Counted from the stretch's first letter, positions 28,552 to 38,443 are shown. The stretch is 64,000 bases of DNA from Porphyromonas catoniae ATCC 51270 (GCF_000565015.1 NZ_JDFF01000018.1:1-64000); one strand, 5' to 3'. Translations and numbers: made by a program. The notes: generated by a model from the letters alone, not told the origin.

Positions 28552-29190
28552 ATGAAGAAAGTTATTCTCCTCGTGGTAGCGCTCGCTGTGGTTGCACTAG
28601 CCTATGTCACGATACAAAGCGTGCTGGCACCTGTTAGCTTCGACAAGAAGCAAAAAGAGATCGAGGCAGTGCTACAGAAGCAACTTAAGAAGATCGCTAC
28701 CTACGAAGATGCTTACAAGAGTGTCTATAACAAGTATGCAAACAAGGAAGAGCTCACCGCTTTCCTTACCAATGGTCGCATCTTCTACATCCGAGCAGAA
28801 GGGGACTACACCAGCGACATGCGAGACAAGGGACTAAGCGAAGAGGATGCAGCTCGCCAAGGACTCATCCGTCGTGATACCATCTGGGTGTCTGCTAAAG
28901 ATTCACTCCTGAAGGATGGCACGGACATCGCAAAGCTCTTCACCATCCCCAACAACCCAGACTCATCCATCCAGGTCGTAGCTAGCTTCATCAAGCAAGA
29001 GGTAGGAGATACAGAGATTGAAGTCCCTGTTTTCCAAGCTTCCGCTTCTTACTACAGCTACCTCCTTCCTCTAGGCAACGAACGCCGCATCAAGGAGAAG
29101 GTAGAAGCCGCTAATGCAAAGACCAATGCCTTCGCTGGTCTACGTGTTGGCTCCCTCTCTGAGGTGAAGACAAATGGGAACTGGGAGTAA
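28552..29190 (+). CDS. Membrane-anchored or exported protein of unknown function
   Basis: This 212-aa protein is not one I can name. It begins with a single hydrophobic segment (residues 3-25) with no lipobox, which looks like an uncleaved anchor or signal. The rest is charged and lysine-rich, with a mixed helix-strand profile and the segment GRIFYIRAEGDYTSDMRDKG. Its stop codon overlaps the start of the DUF3822 gene by one base (TAATG), so it is translationally coupled to the DUF3822-rsmD pair and probably shares their promoter. Confidence 0.7.
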   Translation: MKKVILLVVALAVVALAYVTIQSVLAPVSFDKKQKEIEAVLQKQLKKIATYEDAYKSVYNKYANKEELTAFLTNGRIFYIRAEGDYTSDMRDKGLSEEDAARQGLIRRDTIWVSAKDSLLKDGTDIAKLFTIPNNPDSSIQVVASFIKQEVGDTEIEVPVFQASASYYSYLLPLGNERRIKEKVEAANAKTNAFAGLRVGSLSEVKTNGNWE

Positions 29191-30047
29191 TGGCTGATCA
29201 GGCACTACGCCCTACCCTCACGGCTGAGGAAGCCGCTTCATATAGTCTGTCCATCCGACCTACGTCGGGTGGACTTGCTTTTTGTATCTGTCCCATCACA
29301 CGGGATGGGGAGAACTTCTCTACGTTCCTACCCTACTCTTCGTCTGAAGCTCCACTATACAAAATGATTGAGGAGCTCTATTATCAAGACGAACTCCTTA
29401 GTCTGCCCTACGCAGCGACCTACCTTTACTATGAGCCTAGTCAGGCCACACTCGTCCCCGAAGAATTACTAGTCTCAGGACAAGAAGCCCTTTGGCTCAC
29501 TCCTCAGAGAGAAACAGAGGAAGCGGAGAGCGTACAACGAAAAACTACATCCACTCTTGCACTAAGCTACCGCCTCCCAGATGAGACGAAAAGCTTCGTC
29601 CTTGCATGGGATCAAGAGGCTTATCATTTCCTTAGGCGTACACTCCTCCTACTCGAGCCTCGCCCTTATTTTGCTCCTACACTAGAGACTCGTAGAGCCT
29701 ATACGCGACGGACACGAGGCTACGAACTCCTTGTCCAGCTGAGAGAGAAGCACGTAGATTGCTTTCTCCTTCGTGAGGGAGAGCTCGTTGCCTTCAATAC
29801 CTACGCTATTGTACGGAGCCTAGAGGCTAGGGAGATTGCAGGCGAGGTAATGTACTATATCGTAGCACTCTGGCGGCACTTCTCTTTATCACCCGACACG
29901 GATCATATCCATGTAAGTTATCCATGCGAGGGGGCAGAGCAAGTTACCTCACTACTTAAAGCCAGTGCCGAATGCTTACATGATCTACTTGAGGAGCATG
30001 TCATCTCCGTCCAAGTCGAGCCATACCAAACTCTAACGCACCAGTAG
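29190..30047 (+). CDS. DUF3822 family protein
   Basis: This 285-aa soluble protein matches the DUF3822 pattern: a first half with SIRPTSGGLAFCIC and a second half with YELLVQLREKHVDCFLLREGELVAFNTY. The fold is thought to be actin-like/ASKHA by resemblance, but the function is unknown. In Bacteroidota this gene commonly sits directly before rsmD, as here (4-bp gap), which hints at a link to rRNA modification or simply conserved co-expression. Confidence 0.7.
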   Translation: MADQALRPTLTAEEAASYSLSIRPTSGGLAFCICPITRDGENFSTFLPYSSSEAPLYKMIEELYYQDELLSLPYAATYLYYEPSQATLVPEELLVSGQEALWLTPQRETEEAESVQRKTTSTLALSYRLPDETKSFVLAWDQEAYHFLRRTLLLLEPRPYFAPTLETRRAYTRRTRGYELLVQLREKHVDCFLLREGELVAFNTYAIVRSLEAREIAGEVMYYIVALWRHFSLSPDTDHIHVSYPCEGAEQVTSLLKASAECLHDLLEEHVISVQVEPYQTLTHQ

Positions 30048-30051
30048 CCCT

Positions 30052-30615
30052 ATGCGCATCATCGGAGGGAAGTATAAGCGTCGTCGCTTCGATGTCCCCA
30101 AGAGCTTCAACGCTCGCCCAACGACAGACTTTGCCAAGGAAAATCTCTTCAACGTACTCCAGCACTACATCGATCTTGAGGGCATCACGGCTCTCGATCT
30201 CTTCAGTGGCACAGGAAGCATTTCCGTAGAGCTTCTCTCTCGTGGTGCCTCTCGTGTGGTAGCCTTAGAGCAGAGAAGGGAGCATGCTACATTTATTCAC
30301 TCTGTTGCCAAGGAATTAGGAGAAGAGAAGCACCTCCAAGTACTACAAGCTGATGTCTTCCGCTTCATTCGTGGGGCGAAGTCTCAGTCATCGCTTTATG
30401 ACTTTATCTTCGCTGATCCACCATACAAGCTCAGTGAAATAGCTGTACTCCCAGAGCTAATCCTCAGTTCAGGCCTACTGAAGCCTGATGGGTTACTTGT
30501 TGTAGAGCATCCACAGCAGTATGACTTCTCTTCGCTCCCTCACTTTGCTGAGCGTCGTGTATATGGCTCTGTGAACTTCTCGCTCTTCTTCCTAGGCGAG
30601 GAATCATCTGAATAG
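30052..30615 (+). CDS. rsmD: 16S rRNA (guanine-N2)-methyltransferase RsmD
   Basis: This 187-aa SAM-dependent enzyme methylates G966 (E. coli numbering) of 16S rRNA. The SAM-binding motif LDLFSGTGSISVELLSRGA and the catalytic N6/N2-type motif FADPPY are intact, and the N-terminus MRIIGGKYKRRR is typical. It ends the cluster that starts at 28552. Confidence 0.92.
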   Translation: MRIIGGKYKRRRFDVPKSFNARPTTDFAKENLFNVLQHYIDLEGITALDLFSGTGSISVELLSRGASRVVALEQRREHATFIHSVAKELGEEKHLQVLQADVFRFIRGAKSQSSLYDFIFADPPYKLSEIAVLPELILSSGLLKPDGLLVVEHPQQYDFSSLPHFAERRVYGSVNFSLFFLGEESSE

Positions 30616-30673
30616 ATAACCATTCTTCCCCTCAGAGCCTCGTACTGATAAACCTAAACATATTTGTAAGCTG

Positions 30674-31198
30674 ATGAAAGCTCTCGTAATTTACTCTCAC
30701 ACCTACCCCGAGACAAGCAAAGCAGGTAATGCCATCCTCGAAGTGCTTAAGGCTACACCAAACTTCGAAGTCCGCAACATCGATGCACTCTACCCCGACC
30801 TAAACAAAATCGATGTTGCAGCCGAGCAGAAGGCACTCATAGAGGCCGATGTCATTATCTTCCAGCACCCCATCTTCTGGTTCAATGTCCCTCACAGCCT
30901 CAAGCGATGGATGGATGAGGTCCTTCAGTATGGATTTGCCTACGGGGGTGCTGAAGGGAATAAGCTTCGTGGCAAGAAGTTCATTCATTCCTTTACCACA
31001 GGCTTTGAGGAAGACACTTATGCAGGCGAATTAGGTCAGGTTCTCTCTGCTCCTATACTTGCCACTGCTAATTGCTGTGGCATGGAGTATGTCAAGACCT
31101 TCCCTCTCTACGGACAGCTTGCCTTGACAAAACCCAATGTAGCACAGGAAGCTAAGGCACACGCTGAGAAACTCGTTGCCTTCGTTCAGTCCCTGTAG
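30674..31198 (+). CDS. NAD(P)H-dependent flavodoxin-fold oxidoreductase
   Basis: This 174-aa protein belongs to the flavodoxin-like NAD(P)H oxidoreductase family (KefF, MdaB, NQO-type). The FMN-binding start is LVIYSHTYPETSKAGNAIL, and the family core IIFQHPIFWFNVPHSLKRWMDEVLQYGFAYG is complete. It probably reduces quinones or other electrophiles by two electrons, protecting against oxidative stress. It lies 58 bp after rsmD and is followed by a good terminator. Confidence 0.85.
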   Translation: MKALVIYSHTYPETSKAGNAILEVLKATPNFEVRNIDALYPDLNKIDVAAEQKALIEADVIIFQHPIFWFNVPHSLKRWMDEVLQYGFAYGGAEGNKLRGKKFIHSFTTGFEEDTYAGELGQVLSAPILATANCCGMEYVKTFPLYGQLALTKPNVAQEAKAHAEKLVAFVQSL

Positions 31199-31218
31199 TT
31201 TCATTCTCTGGTACAACA

Positions 31219-31266
31219 AAAGGCGTTGCGCTGAGTCACAACTCAGCATAACGCCTTTGTTATTTA
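31219..31266 (+). terminator. Terminator after the oxidoreductase gene
   Basis: A 9-bp outer stem (31219-31227 with 31250-31258) encloses a 7-bp inner stem (31230-31236 with 31241-31247), followed by TGTTATTT. Confidence 0.75.
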
Positions 31267-31299
31267 TCAATAATACAGGGCTTGTGAAAGGGTCACAAA

Positions 31300-31407
31300 G
31301 ACTTACCATAACTCCTTATAAAGAGTTACTATAACTCTCTTCAACGACTTACCATAACTCGTAGGAACGAGTTACCACAACTCTTGGATAACGACTTATG
31401 GCAACTC
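31300..31407. repeat. Five-unit 23-bp palindromic repeat array, family A (copy A3)
   Basis: Units start at 31300, 31323, 31346, 31369 and 31393 (23-bp period, last step 24). Cores follow GACTTACCATAACTC or GAGTTACCACAACTC, and unit 5 is inverted (centre TGG), as in A1 and A4. Confidence 0.85.
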
Positions 31408-31700
31408 GTCACCCCTTGTTGTATCCCTCGTTGTTTTATTCAGCGTAAACTTGGTAGTAAGCTCCCTCTAAATAAGCATGGGAGTTTGTGCCCCAGCATA
31501 CGGTGCTTGTATATCCTAAGTGCTCATTATCCGTAGGGGAATTTAAGCACATGGAGAATGATATATCAGAAGCATCCTTTCTCCACTCTACAGAGAGGAG
31601 CATCCTGCTATCCCTACGGACTAGGCCCACAACCGCAAGGATGATCTACACAGCCAAGGCATCAGTATAGACCTAATCTAGATAATTGTACAATACGCTA

Positions 31701-31769
31701 AAAACTATTCCAGCATTAGATCAAGGAACTATCAAGCCCTAAGGCCACCCTTGATCTAATGCTGGAATA
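31701..31769 (-). terminator. Long-stem terminator of the hexosaminidase gene
   Basis: A perfect 21-bp inverted repeat (31706-31726 with 31749-31769) encloses a 22-nt loop and is followed on the minus strand by GTTTTTAG. It lies 55 bp beyond the gene end. Confidence 0.7.
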
Positions 31770-31823
31770 ATTTGATACCATTATCCCCCTCTGCTGTTAG
31801 GGGACGAGCTTGGTCTCTTTCGT

Positions 31824-34175
31824 TTAGTGAGCTAGCATCTCTGCGGTCACTTCAGTAAACTTACCATCCTTGAGATTGCGGTATTCGACCTTGGCATCAT
31901 CCCAGTAGGTAGGGAATCCACCACGCACAGCACCGATGAAGATGAACTTCACCTTGTGCCAGCCTGCACTGAGAGCACGGCTCTTGTCATGACGGCTAAA
32001 CTTCGGCACCTCATCTGTATTGTCGATGAAGAGCTCGCCATCAAGGTACATCTGATCTAGATTAGTAGAGAAGACGTAGCATCCATCTTCGGGGATCTTA
32101 ATGTAGCCTTCACCAATGACCGCCTTGCGCTTAATCTCATCCATGTGGTTTGTCACACGATCGGGGCGCAACTCTTGCGTAGTCTTAGCGACACCCTCTA
32201 CCCAATTGGTCACAGCAGAGAGCTCTGATGCTCGGTAGTAGTCACCGATAGAGGTCTGCGTACACAGCCCTGGAGTAGGACTAGAGAGTGAAACAGCTGG
32301 GCTATAACTCTGCTTGTCGAAGGTAATGGCACGTACACGGCTGAGGCGACCAGAGGGAAGCACAGACGCCACCTTAATGACCTGACTTTCGCTCACCTTG
32401 ATAGGCGCAGTGTAGCGACTAGACTCTGCCGTTGGTTCACTCCCATCGGTTGTATAGACAATTGTGATGGGGCGTGAGGTCTGCAGAGTAAGCGATGTAG
32501 TGTCAGTGAAGGCCACGAAGTTCAGTGAGGCACTCGCCTTGCTCCCTGGTAGAGGCTGCTCTGGTAGCGGGATGTGGTAATTTACCTTATGCTGATCCAG
32601 ACGGATATAAGCACCGTTCAGACGACGCTCAAAGCTCTTGTAGTCCTTACGATCCTGTGGTGTCCAAGTTGCCTCCGCAAGCGCAATCACTCGGGGGAAG
32701 GCACGATACTGCATGATGTCCGTCGTATAGAGATACTCAGCCCACAGGTTAGCTTGAGCTCCCTTGATATGATGACGCTTGTCTGGAGCGATAGCAGCTG
32801 GAATTGGGTTATAGGAATACACCTTCTCTAGGGAGGCATAACAGCAAATAGCCACAGGCTCTATCTTCGAGTCTCCTTGATAATGATCAATATAGAGACC
32901 TCCACTACCTGGGGTCATAATAACATCATGTCCCATGTTAGCCGCCTTGATTCCTCCATCTTCACCTCGCCAGCTCATGACGGTTGCAGAAGGAGCAAGT
33001 CCACCCTCTAGGATTTCGTCCCAACCGATGAGTTTCTTACCATGCTTGGCGAGCATCTTCTGCGCACGGCGAATGGTGTAGCTCTGTAGCTCTTCCTCGT
33101 TCTTTAGTCCCTCTTCCTTGATACGACGCTGGCAATCTGGGCATTCTTTCCATCGTATCTTGGGGCATTCATCACCACCGATGTGCACATATTCGCTGGG
33201 GAAGAGCGGAAGGACTTCGTCTAGGACGTCTTGGATGAACTTGAAGGTTGTTTCCTTCCCCGGGCAATAAACATCTTGTTCTATCCCCCACAGGTTACGT
33301 ACCTCATACACACGTCGTTGGGGGAAGCATGTGAGTTCGGGATAGGAAGCTATTGCCCCCATTGCGTGACCCGGTAGCTCGATCTCAGGGATAACAGTGA
33401 CGAAGCGATCAGAGGCATATTTCACAATGTCTCGTACTTGCTCCTGAGTGTAGAAGCCACCATAGACCGAGCCATCACCTTCGATACGCTTCGAGCCTAC
33501 GATCGTTAGCCGTGGGTACTTCTTTATCTCTATACGCCAACCTTGATCCTCAGTGAGGTGCCAGTGCATGCGATTGATCTTGAACATGGAGAGCAGGTCA
33601 ATGTGCTTCTTAACCTCATCTACAGTGAGGAAGTGACGGCATACATCGACTAGAGCCCCTCTATATTCAAAGGTGGGCTCATCCTTAATGCTCACCGCAG
33701 GGATACGCCACGTCACCCCTGATATCTTAGTCGAAGACTCAATCGTAGGAGGGAGGAGCTGCAGGAGCGTCTGCATCCCATAGTACAATCCTTGCCCCGT
33801 ACGACCTGTGACAGTGATCCCCTGAGAACTTGCACTCAGCGTATAGCCTTCTACACCCAGAGGGAGCTTAGGGTCTATTCGTAGGGTGATTGCACCACGA
33901 CGAGGAGCCTTACTAGCTATTGCCCGCAGATTAAAGCCCGTAGAAGCGTTGAGCTTATCGGCGAAGAAGCGAGCAATCGTAAGGGCTGAATCCCCTTGTG
34001 CGAGCAGTGGGGTGCGAGCTGTAAGGGTAAAACTTCCCTGCCCCTCTACTAGCTCCTTAGGCTGGGGAATAATAGAGATGGATGAGGTCGGGCGTATAGT
34101 TAAAGCAAGGGCAGATGCCATTGAGCTACAAGCCAACCCCATGAGGCACATCAGACGAAATAAGGACTTTCTCAT
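31824..34175 (-). CDS. Beta-N-acetylhexosaminidase (glycoside hydrolase family 20)
   Basis: This 783-aa exported enzyme removes terminal GlcNAc or GalNAc from host glycans or recycled wall material. A signal peptide (LMCLMGLACSSMASALA) is followed by the GH20b N-terminal domain and the catalytic barrel; the Asp-Glu pair lies in YVHIGGDECPKIRW, preceded by MHWHLTEDQGWRIE. After about residue 540 come a chitobiase/beta-hexosaminidase C-terminal segment and a PA14-like domain (GYIKIPEDGCYVFST, YLDGELFIDN). I place the start at 34175 (MRKSLFRLMCL), giving a normal signal peptide, rather than 48 bp upstream. No T9SS sorting domain is seen, so it is probably periplasmic. Confidence 0.92.
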   Translation of the reverse strand: MRKSLFRLMCLMGLACSSMASALALTIRPTSSISIIPQPKELVEGQGSFTLTARTPLLAQGDSALTIARFFADKLNASTGFNLRAIASKAPRRGAITLRIDPKLPLGVEGYTLSASSQGITVTGRTGQGLYYGMQTLLQLLPPTIESSTKISGVTWRIPAVSIKDEPTFEYRGALVDVCRHFLTVDEVKKHIDLLSMFKINRMHWHLTEDQGWRIEIKKYPRLTIVGSKRIEGDGSVYGGFYTQEQVRDIVKYASDRFVTVIPEIELPGHAMGAIASYPELTCFPQRRVYEVRNLWGIEQDVYCPGKETTFKFIQDVLDEVLPLFPSEYVHIGGDECPKIRWKECPDCQRRIKEEGLKNEEELQSYTIRRAQKMLAKHGKKLIGWDEILEGGLAPSATVMSWRGEDGGIKAANMGHDVIMTPGSGGLYIDHYQGDSKIEPVAICCYASLEKVYSYNPIPAAIAPDKRHHIKGAQANLWAEYLYTTDIMQYRAFPRVIALAEATWTPQDRKDYKSFERRLNGAYIRLDQHKVNYHIPLPEQPLPGSKASASLNFVAFTDTTSLTLQTSRPITIVYTTDGSEPTAESSRYTAPIKVSESQVIKVASVLPSGRLSRVRAITFDKQSYSPAVSLSSPTPGLCTQTSIGDYYRASELSAVTNWVEGVAKTTQELRPDRVTNHMDEIKRKAVIGEGYIKIPEDGCYVFSTNLDQMYLDGELFIDNTDEVPKFSRHDKSRALSAGWHKVKFIFIGAVRGGFPTYWDDAKVEYRNLKDGKFTEVTAEMLAH

Positions 34176-34201
34176 GCTGTTCGTTGGGATAAATCTATAT
34201 G

Positions 34202-34247
34202 AAAAAGTCCGAAGCATCCTCACGTTGAGCGATCGGACGCTTCGGAC
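34202..34247 (-). terminator. glyA terminator
   Basis: GTCCGAAGC/GCTTCGGAC (34207-34215 with 34239-34247) is followed by TTTTTC on the minus strand. It ends only about 25 bp before the hexosaminidase start. Confidence 0.65.
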
Positions 34248-34319
34248 AGATTATTACTAGGTATTGTCTGAGTAGGTCAGTAGATGAAGACTGGCAATCT
34301 CAGGAATAGCCATTAGGAT

Positions 34320-35597
34320 CTAGTAGGCGAAGATAGGGTACTGAAGCATCAGCTCGTTGACCTCCTTACGCACAGCTGCTATCACAGCCTCGTCTTCAGG
34401 CGCAGAGAGCACACGATCGATGAGCGAGACGATGTACTCCATCTTATCTTCCTTCACACCACGAGTAGTGATGGCAGGTGTACCCACACGGATCCCCGAG
34501 GTCTGGAAGGCAGAGCGACTATCGAAAGGTACCATATTCTTATTGACCGTGATATCGGCAGAGACGAGTGCCTTCTCTGCTACCTTCCCTGTTAGCTCTG
34601 GGAACTTACTTCTCAGGTCAATGAGCATACAGTGGTTGTCTGTCCCACCGGAAACGACACCATAGCCCCTGCGTAAGAAAGCCTCAGCCATTGCTTGAGC
34701 GTTCTGCTTGACCTGCTTCCCATATTCCTTAAAGGAAGGCTGAAGGGCTTCGTAGAAAGCTACAGCCTTTGCTGCGATGACATGCTCTAGTGGACCACCC
34801 TGCACCCCTGGGAATACAGCAGAGTCAAGGAGGGCTGACATCTTCTTGATTTCACCCTTTGGAGTTGTCTTCCCCCATGGGTTATCGAAGTCTTTCCCCA
34901 TGAGGATGATTCCTCCACGTGGGCCACGGAGTGTCTTGTGTGTCGTTGAGGTAACGATGTGGGCGTATTTCACGGGGTTCTCTAGCAGCCCAGCAGCGAT
35001 AAGCCCAGCAGGGTGTGCCATATCCACGAGGAAGATTGCCCCAATTTTATCGGCAATCGCACGGATACGTGCATAGTCCCATTCACGAGAGTATGCTGAT
35101 CCCCCAGCGATGATGAGCTTGGGCTTGTGCTCGAGCGCACGCTGCTCCATCTGATCGTAGTCTACACGACCGTTGTCCTCACGTACATTGTACTCCACGG
35201 GGTGGTATAGCAGGCCAGAGCTGTTGACGGGCGACCCATGGGAGAGGTGACCTCCGTGGGCAAGGTTTAGCCCCATGAAGGTATCACCTGGATTAAGGCA
35301 TGCTAGGAGCACAGCCATGTTTGCCTGTGCACCTGAGTGTGGCTGTACGTTAGCCCATTCAGCGCCGAATAGCTGCTTGATACGGTCGATTGCCAGTTGC
35401 TCGGACTGATCGACGACCTCGCAACCGCCGTAGTATCTCTTACCCGGATAGCCTTCGGCGTACTTGTTGGTCATACAGCTACCCATAGCCTTCATGACCT
35501 CTTCGCTAACGAAGTTCTCAGAGGCGATGAGTTCGATGCCCTTGAGCTGACGTTGGCGTTCTTCCTCGATGAGGTTAAAGATCGCGGAATCGTTCAT
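34320..35597 (-). CDS. glyA: Serine hydroxymethyltransferase
   Basis: This 425-aa PLP enzyme interconverts serine and glycine and charges tetrahydrofolate with one-carbon units. The PLP-binding lysine is in [13 protein letters not shown], and N-terminal [14 protein letters not shown] and [14 protein letters not shown] are typical. The frame is open to 35705, but a -7 promoter box at 35662-35669 falls inside that extension and the family start [13 protein letters not shown] is at 35597, so the shorter protein is real. It has its own promoter and terminator. Confidence 0.95.
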   Translation of the reverse strand: MNDSAIFNLIEEERQRQLKGIELIASENFVSEEVMKAMGSCMTNKYAEGYPGKRYYGGCEVVDQSEQLAIDRIKQLFGAEWANVQPHSGAQANMAVLLACLNPGDTFMGLNLAHGGHLSHGSPVNSSGLLYHPVEYNVREDNGRVDYDQMEQRALEHKPKLIIAGGSAYSREWDYARIRAIADKIGAIFLVDMAHPAGLIAAGLLENPVKYAHIVTSTTHKTLRGPRGGIILMGKDFDNPWGKTTPKGEIKKMSALLDSAVFPGVQGGPLEHVIAAKAVAFYEALQPSFKEYGKQVKQNAQAMAEAFLRRGYGVVSGGTDNHCMLIDLRSKFPELTGKVAEKALVSADITVNKNMVPFDSRSAFQTSGIRVGTPAITTRGVKEDKMEYIVSLIDRVLSAPEDEAVIAAVRKEVNELMLQYPIFAY

Positions 35598-35661
35598 AGT
35601 TTGTGTGATGTTATTTGTTTGTTGTGGGGTAGCTCCGCTTGCTTTGCTGAGACCACCAAGG

Positions 35662-35669
35662 CAAAGATA
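35662..35669 (-). promoter_or_regulatory. -7 box for glyA
   Basis: TATCTTTG on the minus strand, 64 bp before the chosen glyA start; it decides that start. A clear -33 box is not seen. Confidence 0.5.
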
Positions 35670-35821
35670 GTAATAGTATCGTGAATTTACTAGCAGTCTA
35701 AGCAAGAGGATACTCTAGAGGTATGGTAAGGAACATCACCATCGCCATGAGCGTACAAAAAGGGAGGGCAAGAACAAGGCAAAAGAGGGGAGAAGGTGTA
35801 GAAGAAGCCATCGATGAGACG

Positions 35822-36013
35822 AAGATAAAATAAAGGAAGCCTGATCGGTGTATTGCTACATATCCGATCAGGCCTCTACCGTTTAAGAGCTTGCTTGGCA
35901 TCCCGAAGATTGTGCCGTGTTACACACTTAGGGCATAACGATCTGCACGAGGGACAGGAGCAAGAGATTTGTGTCTCTCCTTCCCTAATCTCTAGGGTTG
36001 GAGGTATTGTTTC
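35822..36013 (-). ncRNA. Candidate 6S-like small RNA
   Basis: A minus-strand transcript of about 190 nt is predicted between the -7 box at 36020-36027 and a strong terminator at 35825-35873, in a stretch with no coding character. Its two halves pair in nested order: 35959-35964 with 35890-35895, 35951-35954 with 35901-35904, and 35945-35948 with 35912-35915, closed at the tip by a GTTA/TAAC hairpin and at the base by CCTC/GAGG. Unpaired stretches in between form a central bubble. Length and rod shape fit 6S RNA, which sequesters the housekeeping RNA polymerase. It could be another structured RNA; no SRP RNA signature is seen. Confidence 0.45.
35824..35873 (-). terminator. Terminator of the candidate small RNA
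   Basis: A perfect 10-bp stem GCCTGATCGG/CCGATCAGGC (35839-35848 with 35864-35873) is followed on the minus strand by TTCCTTTATTTTATC. Confidence 0.75.
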
Positions 36014-36019
36014 GTAGTG

Positions 36020-36027
36020 CAAAGGTA
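36020..36027 (-). promoter_or_regulatory. -7 box of the candidate small RNA
   Basis: TACCTTTG on the minus strand with no gene start for more than 400 bp downstream; the next coding start on this strand has its own box. Confidence 0.5.
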
Positions 36028-36128
36028 CACCAAATCCCCCACTCTACCTAATAATGGGTAGGCTCAAGCTTACATAGGAAGCAATGAGCCTCCCCTAGGC
36101 AAGGCACAAAGACTAAGTGGTGGGAGAT

Positions 36129-36701
36129 CTACGAACCAGATAGGAAGGAGCTGACGAGCTGATACAAATCCTGATAGCAGGTCTCGAGGTCATCGTTGAT
36201 GAGGACACGATCGAAGCGATCTGCATGGAGGAGTTCCTCTGCTGCCTTAGCCACGCGCTCCTCGATTACCTCTGGGCTATCGGTCGATCGTCCGAGTAGG
36301 CGGCGACGAAGCTCCTCTATACTCGGGGGCTTGATGAAGATGCTGAGGGCGGAAGGGCCATAGGCACGCTTGATATTCTGCGCCCCGACATAGTCCACAT
36401 CAAAGATGACGTTATCCCCAGCCTGGAAGCATCGCTCCACCTCTGAGCGTAGTGTACCATAGTATCTACCGCTATACACTTCTTCGTACTCGAGGAACTC
36501 GCCCTGCTTGATCTTAGCCTCAAAGTCTGCTTGAGAGAAGAAGTAGTACTCCACCCCATCACGCTCCTCCCCACGAGGGGGGCGACTTGTCGCCGACACC
36601 GAGAAGCGTAGACGCAGGTCGGGATGCTCCGCTCTTAGGCGATTGATGAGGGTACTTTTCCCCGTGCCCGAAGGGGCAGAGATGATGACAAGTTTCCCCA
36701 T
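36129..36701 (-). CDS. gmk: Guanylate kinase
   Basis: This 190-aa enzyme phosphorylates GMP to GDP. The P-loop ISAPSGTGKSTLINRL is at residues 7-22 and the GMP-binding SVSATSRPPRGEERDGVEYYF is complete. Length and motifs are standard. It follows recA by 22 bp on the same strand and ends the bcp-recA-gmk group. Confidence 0.95.
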   Translation of the reverse strand: MGKLVIISAPSGTGKSTLINRLRAEHPDLRLRFSVSATSRPPRGEERDGVEYYFFSQADFEAKIKQGEFLEYEEVYSGRYYGTLRSEVERCFQAGDNVIFDVDYVGAQNIKRAYGPSALSIFIKPPSIEELRRRLLGRSTDSPEVIEERVAKAAEELLHADRFDRVLINDDLETCYQDLYQLVSSFLSGS

Positions 36702-36723
36702 ATATCAGTGAAGATTTAGAGGA

Positions 36724-37836
36724 CTATTCATCATCTTCATCCTCATCTTTACCTAGCTTCTTGCGCTTCTTATCCTTGGTAATCGGCCCCTCCTTCATCA
36801 GGGCGAAGAGACGTTGGGTTAGCTCCTCCATCAGCTCAGGGTTATCCTCGATGGTCTTCTTGGCGTTTTCCTTTCCTTGCCCAAGTTTCGTATCACCGTA
36901 GCTAAACCAGGAGCCGCTCTTCTTGATGATATCTGCAGCCTCAGCCAGATCAATGATTTCGCCTGTACGTGAGATACCTTCCCCGTAGAGGATGTCGAAA
37001 AGTGCCATACGGAAGGGAGGAGCGACCTTGTTCTTCACCACCTTAACCCTCGTAGCATTCCCAAAGACTTCATCCCCGTCCTTGAGCTGACCGATACGAC
37101 GTATGTCTAGTCGGACAGACGAGTAATACTTCAGAGCGTTTCCCCCAGTCGTAGTCTCAGATGGCCCGTAGGAGTTCCCCCCGATCTTCTCGCGAAGCTG
37201 GTTAATGAAGATGCAGGTCGTGTTGGACTTACTGATAGCACCCGTGATCTTACGCAGAGCTTGAGACATCAGACGTGCCTGAAGACCGACCTTGGCCTCT
37301 CCCATATCACCCTCGATCTCACTCTTCGGTACGAGTGCGGCGACAGAGTCGATAATGACTAGATCCATAGCCCCAGAGCGGATAAGTTGCTCCGCTATAT
37401 CCAGCGCCTGCTCCCCATTGTCAGGCTGGGAGATGTAGAGGTGAGACATATCTACCCCTAGCGCCTCTGCATACACAGGGTCAAAGGCATGCTCGGCGTC
37501 GATGATGGCGGCGAAACCATCCTGCTTCTGCACCTCAGCTATGGCATGGATAGCTAGTGTCGTCTTACCCGAAGACTCTGGTCCGTAGATCTCGACGATA
37601 CGGCCACGTGGATACCCTCCCACTCCGAGAGCAGCATCAAGGCCTATCGATCCCGTGGGGATGGCAGCCACATCGATGGTAGGGCGCTCTGCCATGTTGA
37701 GCACCGAGCCCTTGCCGTGTACCTTCTCGATGTTTGCCAGTGCGATGCTCAGCGACTTACGCCTAGCCTCGTCTACGACTGATGCTTTATCCTTGTCCTT
37801 AGCCTTGAGGGCCTTTTCCTTTACTTCTTCGCTCAT
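36724..37836 (-). CDS. recA: Recombinase A
   Basis: This 370-aa ATPase drives homologous strand exchange and LexA-type responses. The P-loop [16 protein letters not shown] and the Walker B strand [15 protein letters not shown] are intact, as is the loop [32 protein letters not shown] region. The C-terminus is strongly acidic (DEDEDDE), usual for RecA. It lies 20 bp after bcp and 22 bp before gmk. No intein or split is present. Confidence 0.97.
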   Translation of the reverse strand: MSEEVKEKALKAKDKDKASVVDEARRKSLSIALANIEKVHGKGSVLNMAERPTIDVAAIPTGSIGLDAALGVGGYPRGRIVEIYGPESSGKTTLAIHAIAEVQKQDGFAAIIDAEHAFDPVYAEALGVDMSHLYISQPDNGEQALDIAEQLIRSGAMDLVIIDSVAALVPKSEIEGDMGEAKVGLQARLMSQALRKITGAISKSNTTCIFINQLREKIGGNSYGPSETTTGGNALKYYSSVRLDIRRIGQLKDGDEVFGNATRVKVVKNKVAPPFRMALFDILYGEGISRTGEIIDLAEAADIIKKSGSWFSYGDTKLGQGKENAKKTIEDNPELMEELTQRLFALMKEGPITKDKKRKKLGKDEDEDDE

Positions 37837-37856
37837 TCTTCTTATTGTATATGGTG

Positions 37857-38315
37857 TTATTGCTCCAATATTTGGCGGGCATGCTCCTTGGTATTGACCT
37901 CCTTGCCACGGATGATGTGCTCAATCTTCCCCGAGGCACTAATCACGAAGGTCGTACGCTCCGTACCCATGTACTTCCGTCCGTACATACTCTTCTCGAT
38001 CCAGGTACCAAACAGTTCGTTTAGACGAACATCCGTATCTGCAATCAGGCGGAAGGGCAACTGATACTTCTCCCGAAATCCCTGATGACTCTTAGCCGAA
38101 TCTCTGCTAACGCCGATAATCTCGTAGCCTGCCTTCCTGAGCTCAGCATACCCATCTCTGAGGCTACAAGCCTCAGCAGTGCAACCTGACGTATTGTCCT
38201 TGGGATAAAAATAAAGCACTACCCGACGCTCGGGATAATCACTGAGGCGCACCTCCCGACCATCTTGGTCAAGCCCCAGAAGGTCGGGTACGCTATCTCC
38301 TATTTGCAATGCCAT
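37857..38315 (-). CDS. bcp: Thioredoxin-dependent thiol peroxidase (Bcp/PrxQ)
   Basis: This 152-aa peroxiredoxin reduces hydroperoxides with electrons from thioredoxin. The peroxidatic cysteine lies in [18 protein letters not shown], and the second cysteine five residues on is the resolving one of the PrxQ class. Length is normal. It is first in the bcp-recA-gmk group and has a -7 box 36 bp upstream. Confidence 0.93.
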   Translation of the reverse strand: MALQIGDSVPDLLGLDQDGREVRLSDYPERRVVLYFYPKDNTSGCTAEACSLRDGYAELRKAGYEIIGVSRDSAKSHQGFREKYQLPFRLIADTDVRLNELFGTWIEKSMYGRKYMGTERTTFVISASGKIEHIIRGKEVNTKEHARQILEQ

Positions 38316-38350
38316 GTATCTCTTGTTTACTTACAGTCTCTAGTTATCTA

Positions 38351-38358
38351 CAAATATA
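38351..38358 (-). promoter_or_regulatory. -7 box for bcp-recA-gmk
   Basis: TATATTTG on the minus strand, 36 bp before bcp. Confidence 0.45.
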
Positions 38359-38443
38359 ATCAATAAGACAAGGACTACACTCTGCCCTGCCCCTGCACGC
38401 TCTCCGATCTACCACCTCTCCCCCTTCCCCATCCCCGCCATGA

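Larger units (their letters stand above)
31199..31823. other. Convergent intergenic region
   Basis: Between the oxidoreductase (+) and the hexosaminidase (-) lie two terminators and the family A array A3. About 31420-31690 contains only short, unconvincing open frames. Confidence 0.6.

Noticed and set aside
31706-31769. 21-bp inverted repeat as a transposon end or attachment site
   Set aside because: A T-run follows on the minus strand and no transposase or flanking duplication is present; it fits a terminator.
35598-35705. N-terminal extension of glyA
   Set aside because: The promoter -7 box is inside it and the family begins at MNDSAIF.
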